7,545 bases of DNA, from assembly GCA_000438355.1 (NCBI GenBank), contig FR901511.1, forward strand, positions 403 to 7,947, given 5' to 3'. Under the pieces are notes generated by a model, which did no database searches, was not told the DNA's origin, and worked only from the letters and a program-made list of their open reading frames with translations. This DNA comes from Clostridium sp. CAG:273. Its GTDB lineage: Bacteria > Bacillota > Clostridia > TANB77 > CAG-508. Each line of letters begins with the position of its first letter. Within the stretch, counting starts at the first letter, position 1. The translations under genes were made by a program, and so were the position numbers. This document shows positions 4,870 through 7,545 of the stretch, piece by piece.

Positions 4870-7374
4870 ATGAAGTTGCTAAACAGATTGGTCATAAAAA
4901 ATTTAAAATTAAACAAAAAAAGAACTATTGCTACAATTATAGGTATTATATTAGCAACATTTCTATTAACTGGTGTAGTAACTATTGTATGTAGTTTTCA
5001 AAAATCTCTATTAAATTATAATAAGAAGGTAAACGGAGATTATCATTATGAGTTTATTAATATTCCATTTTCTGATAAAGACACTATAATTAATAATGAT
5101 AACATAGAAGAATATTTTTATACTCAAGTAGTGGGGGAATATTCTCTTAATAAGATATTGGACAGAAATTCTTCTATAGAACTATTAGGAGTTACAGAGA
5201 AAGATATAAATAAATTAGGCATTAGTTTACAGGAAGGGAGAATGCCAAAGAATAATAATGAGATAGTAATTTCAAGTAAGTTGAAAAAGTATCAAAGCCA
5301 AAATTTAAAAATAGGTAATAAAATTATATTAAATTGTAATGAAAAAAATAATGAATATACGATTGTTGGCACTATAAATATAACGAATACATATATAGAA
5401 CCGAAGGAAAATAATAATCAAGATATAAATAAATTTACAGCTATAACATGCTTAACAGATAAGGACTTTAATACAAATAATATAAATATTTATGTTGGAT
5501 TAAAAGATTTAAATACAAGAATAGAGACTATTGCAGAAATAGTTGGCGTTGACGCTGATACTTTAGAAAAATTAACTGTTCCTAATAAAATTACTACGGA
5601 AATTAATTTACAAGAAAATAAAAGTAATAAATATTTTTATTTTTGTAATAATACTTTAATTTCTATGGAAACTGGAGAATATGTAGATGAAACAGCCAAG
5701 ATGATATATACTGTTGCAGGAATTATTATTATAATAATTATCTTAACGTCAACATATTGCATTAGGAATAGTTTTGATATATCTATTACAGAAAAAATTA
5801 AGCAATATGGAATATTATCATCAGTAGGAGCTACTAAAAAACAAATTCGTAAAATTGTATTTTATGAAGCTTTTGTTTTAGGGATAATTGCAATTCCAAT
5901 TGGAGTTATTACAGGATTATTATTTATTTATTATTTCTTTAAGATTGCTGAAACTTATATAAGTGAAAAAATATTCAAAATCGATTTTATATTTTCTACA
6001 AATATAACTGCGATTATCTTTATTGTGATTTTTAGTTGCTTAGTTTTATATTTTTCTGCAAAAAAATCAGCTAAGAAGGCTGCAAAAATCTCTCCAATAG
6101 AAGCAATAGAAAATAATAAAGACTCAATAATAAAAGAAAAAGATTTAAAAATTCCTAATTCGACTAAAAAAATATTCGGAATGGGTGGAGTAATCTCTTA
6201 TAAAAACATAAAAAGAAACAAGAAAAAATATAGAACAACAGTTGTTTCAATTATAATTGGAGTAGCGCTTTTAATAACTGGTATATCTTTTATGAAATAT
6301 GCTCTTAATGTAACGGAGACTTATCTAGAAAATGAAAATTATGACATTTTCATAGTTAGCAACAACTATTCAGACTTATATAAAATCGCTCAAGATTCTA
6401 TAATAAATCAGAATAGATATGAGATATGTAGGACAGATTTTATAGATATAATAGATAAGGATGAACATTACACAGAAGATGTAAAAGCAATAAATAGTGA
6501 TGATATAATAATATCTATAATTTCTTTAGGCGAAAAAGAATATGAGAGATATTTAAACGAACTAGGATTAAAATATGAACAAGCGAAAGACAAAGCAATT
6601 TTAGTAGATTCTACAATGCAATTAATTAAAGATAATGAAAAAACTACTCATAAAATAATTGACGTTTTTAATTATAAAGAAGGAGATAAAATTTCATTTT
6701 TTTATAATAATAAACTTAGAGATTTGGAAATAATTAAAAGTATAGATAAACTACCAATGGTATTACCTAATGGACCAAAAGCATATTTTATAATAAGTGA
6801 TGAGCTTATGGATAAAATAGGAGATATATACTTTCAACCTAGTATATATATTCAATCTAATAATAATGATGAAGAACTAGAAAAATATATTCAAGAAAAT
6901 TATTCTGACTGCTATTGGTCTTTAAGTAATACTGCTGAATCAAGACGAGAACAACAAGCTATTTTGACAACTATTAGCATATTTTTGTATAGTTTTATTA
7001 TAGTTACTGCATTCATAGGCACTACGAATATATTCAATACTATAACTACTAGTATGGAGCTTAGACAAAAGGAGTTTGCACATCTAAAATCAATTGGTAT
7101 GACTAAGAAAGAATTTAACAAAATGATTAAGTTAGAAAGTATATTTTTAGGAATCAAGTCTTTAATCATAGGAATACCTTTAGGAATATTATTTTCTTAT
7201 CTTACATATTTGGCATTTTCAATTAATATAGAACTTAAATATGTATTTCCAATAGATGGAGTAATAATTTCTATAGTAGCAGTAAGTATATTAATAGGTA
7301 GCATTATGAGATATTCCTTAAATAAAATTAACAAAAAGAATATTATAGAAATATTAAGGAATGATAATATTTAA
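4870..7374 (+). CDS. ABC transporter permease with two FtsX domains
   Basis: The membrane partner of the preceding ATPase has 834 residues and about eight predicted transmembrane segments in two similar halves. Half one has a helix at about 20-43, an extracellular domain of roughly 230 residues, then three helices (about 278-300, 330-356, 374-398). Half two repeats this: a helix at about 455-478, an extracellular domain of about 215 residues, then helices at about 696-722, 756-782 and 791-813. Each half carries the FtsX signature between its second and third helices: EKIKQYGILSSVGATKKQI and RQKEFAHLKSIGMTKKEF. Basic stretches precede each first helix (NLKLNKKR, NIKRNKKKYR). This duplicated layout differs from the ten-helix BceB type and from single-unit MacB. 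The start follows AGGAGG (4859-4864), which overlaps the ATPase stop, giving tight coupling. GC is about 27%, as in the backbone. No histidine kinase or response regulator gene is visible beside it. The gene appears intact; no terminator is seen after it. Confidence 0.93.
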   Translation: MKLLNRLVIKNLKLNKKRTIATIIGIILATFLLTGVVTIVCSFQKSLLNYNKKVNGDYHYEFINIPFSDKDTIINNDNIEEYFYTQVVGEYSLNKILDRNSSIELLGVTEKDINKLGISLQEGRMPKNNNEIVISSKLKKYQSQNLKIGNKIILNCNEKNNEYTIVGTINITNTYIEPKENNNQDINKFTAITCLTDKDFNTNNINIYVGLKDLNTRIETIAEIVGVDADTLEKLTVPNKITTEINLQENKSNKYFYFCNNTLISMETGEYVDETAKMIYTVAGIIIIIIILTSTYCIRNSFDISITEKIKQYGILSSVGATKKQIRKIVFYEAFVLGIIAIPIGVITGLLFIYYFFKIAETYISEKIFKIDFIFSTNITAIIFIVIFSCLVLYFSAKKSAKKAAKISPIEAIENNKDSIIKEKDLKIPNSTKKIFGMGGVISYKNIKRNKKKYRTTVVSIIIGVALLITGISFMKYALNVTETYLENENYDIFIVSNNYSDLYKIAQDSIINQNRYEICRTDFIDIIDKDEHYTEDVKAINSDDIIISIISLGEKEYERYLNELGLKYEQAKDKAILVDSTMQLIKDNEKTTHKIIDVFNYKEGDKISFFYNNKLRDLEIIKSIDKLPMVLPNGPKAYFIISDELMDKIGDIYFQPSIYIQSNNNDEELEKYIQENYSDCYWSLSNTAESRREQQAILTTISIFLYSFIIVTAFIGTTNIFNTITTSMELRQKEFAHLKSIGMTKKEFNKMIKLESIFLGIKSLIIGIPLGILFSYLTYLAFSINIELKYVFPIDGVIISIVAVSILIGSIMRYSLNKINKKNIIEILRNDNI

Positions 7375-7387
7375 GCAACAATTTTTC

Positions 7388-7416
7388 TAGACATTTACTC
7401 AAAAAAATGCTATAAT
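7388..7416 (+). promoter_or_regulatory. Extended -10 promoter of the last gene
   Basis: TAGACA (7388-7393), a 17-base spacer and a perfect TATAAT (7411-7416) with the extended -10 TG at 7408-7409. Transcription would start near 7423, giving a leader of nearly 60 bases before the ATG at 7480. Its position 14 bases after the permease stop shows that the last gene has its own transcription start. Confidence 0.78.
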
Positions 7417-7479
7417 ATATCTGTATGAAAAAAGAAGAAAATGGTAAACTAAATAAAGTTTATTATATAGGAGGTACTT

Positions 7480-7545
7480 ATGGGAATATTTGATATTACA
7501 GATAAATATATGGAAGCAAAATCAGCACAAGTTAACTCAGAGTTT
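7480..7545 (+). CDS. 5' end of an unidentified gene, cut by the window edge
   Basis: ATG at 7480 follows a perfect AGGAGG (7469-7474) with five bases between, and a strong promoter lies upstream. Only 22 codons are present, starting MGIFDITDKYMEAKSAQVNS. The sequence is hydrophilic and shows no signal peptide or membrane segment. It is too short to assign a family. Codon use is AT-rich like the backbone. Confidence 0.75.
   Translation, partial: MGIFDITDKYMEAKSAQVNSEF

Noticed and set aside
7425..7493. 22-codon frame starting at ATG 7425 upstream of the last gene
   Set aside because: The ATG lies at the predicted transcription start with no ribosome binding site, and the frame overlaps the start of the well-supported gene at 7480.

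Overview
The window looks like chromosomal DNA of a low-GC Firmicute, most likely a Clostridia-type anaerobe. The core genes are very AT-rich (about 25-30% GC by hand count), the Shine-Dalgarno sequences are strong (GGAGG type), and the sigma-A type promoters are close to consensus. The protein sequences of Dtd and UvrB also read as clostridial. This is inference from style; no rRNA or other taxonomic marker is present.

Layout. (1) 1-593: tandem promoters and dtd, encoding D-aminoacyl-tRNA deacylase. (2) About 614-1125: a self-contained transcription unit with a near-perfect promoter, a short structured leader, a 120-residue protein I do not recognise, and a terminator. Its coding region is about 47% GC, so it looks imported. 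(3) 1124-3080, minus strand: uvrB, convergent with the unit before it and sharing a bidirectional terminator. A single extra base at 2960 breaks the reading frame inside the Walker A codons. The N-terminal 40 residues are present but out of frame with the remaining 606. (4) 3081-3515: an intergenic stretch with the uvrB promoter, a possible coding remnant and a terminator-like hairpin. (5) About 3516-4165: a second unit of different composition (about 40% GC) encoding a small secreted protein, bracketed by an imperfect inverted repeat. (6) 4198-7374: a two-gene operon for a MacB/FtsX-type ABC transporter (ATPase plus 834-residue permease). (7) 7388-7545: a promoter and the first 22 codons of a further gene that runs off the window.

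How the parts relate. Dtd (proofreading of tRNA charging) and UvrB (nucleotide excision repair) are housekeeping genes with no functional link. The two higher-GC single-gene units look like separate acquisitions into this backbone. The secreted protein lies directly upstream of, and in the same direction as, an ABC transporter of the class often used for export of, or defence against, peptides. A functional link is possible, but the base composition and the bracketing repeats argue that the two arrived separately. No complete, clearly novel multi-gene system is demonstrable here. The most notable observations are the uvrB frameshift, the orphan unit with a possible three-way-junction leader, and the repeat-bracketed secreted-protein gene.
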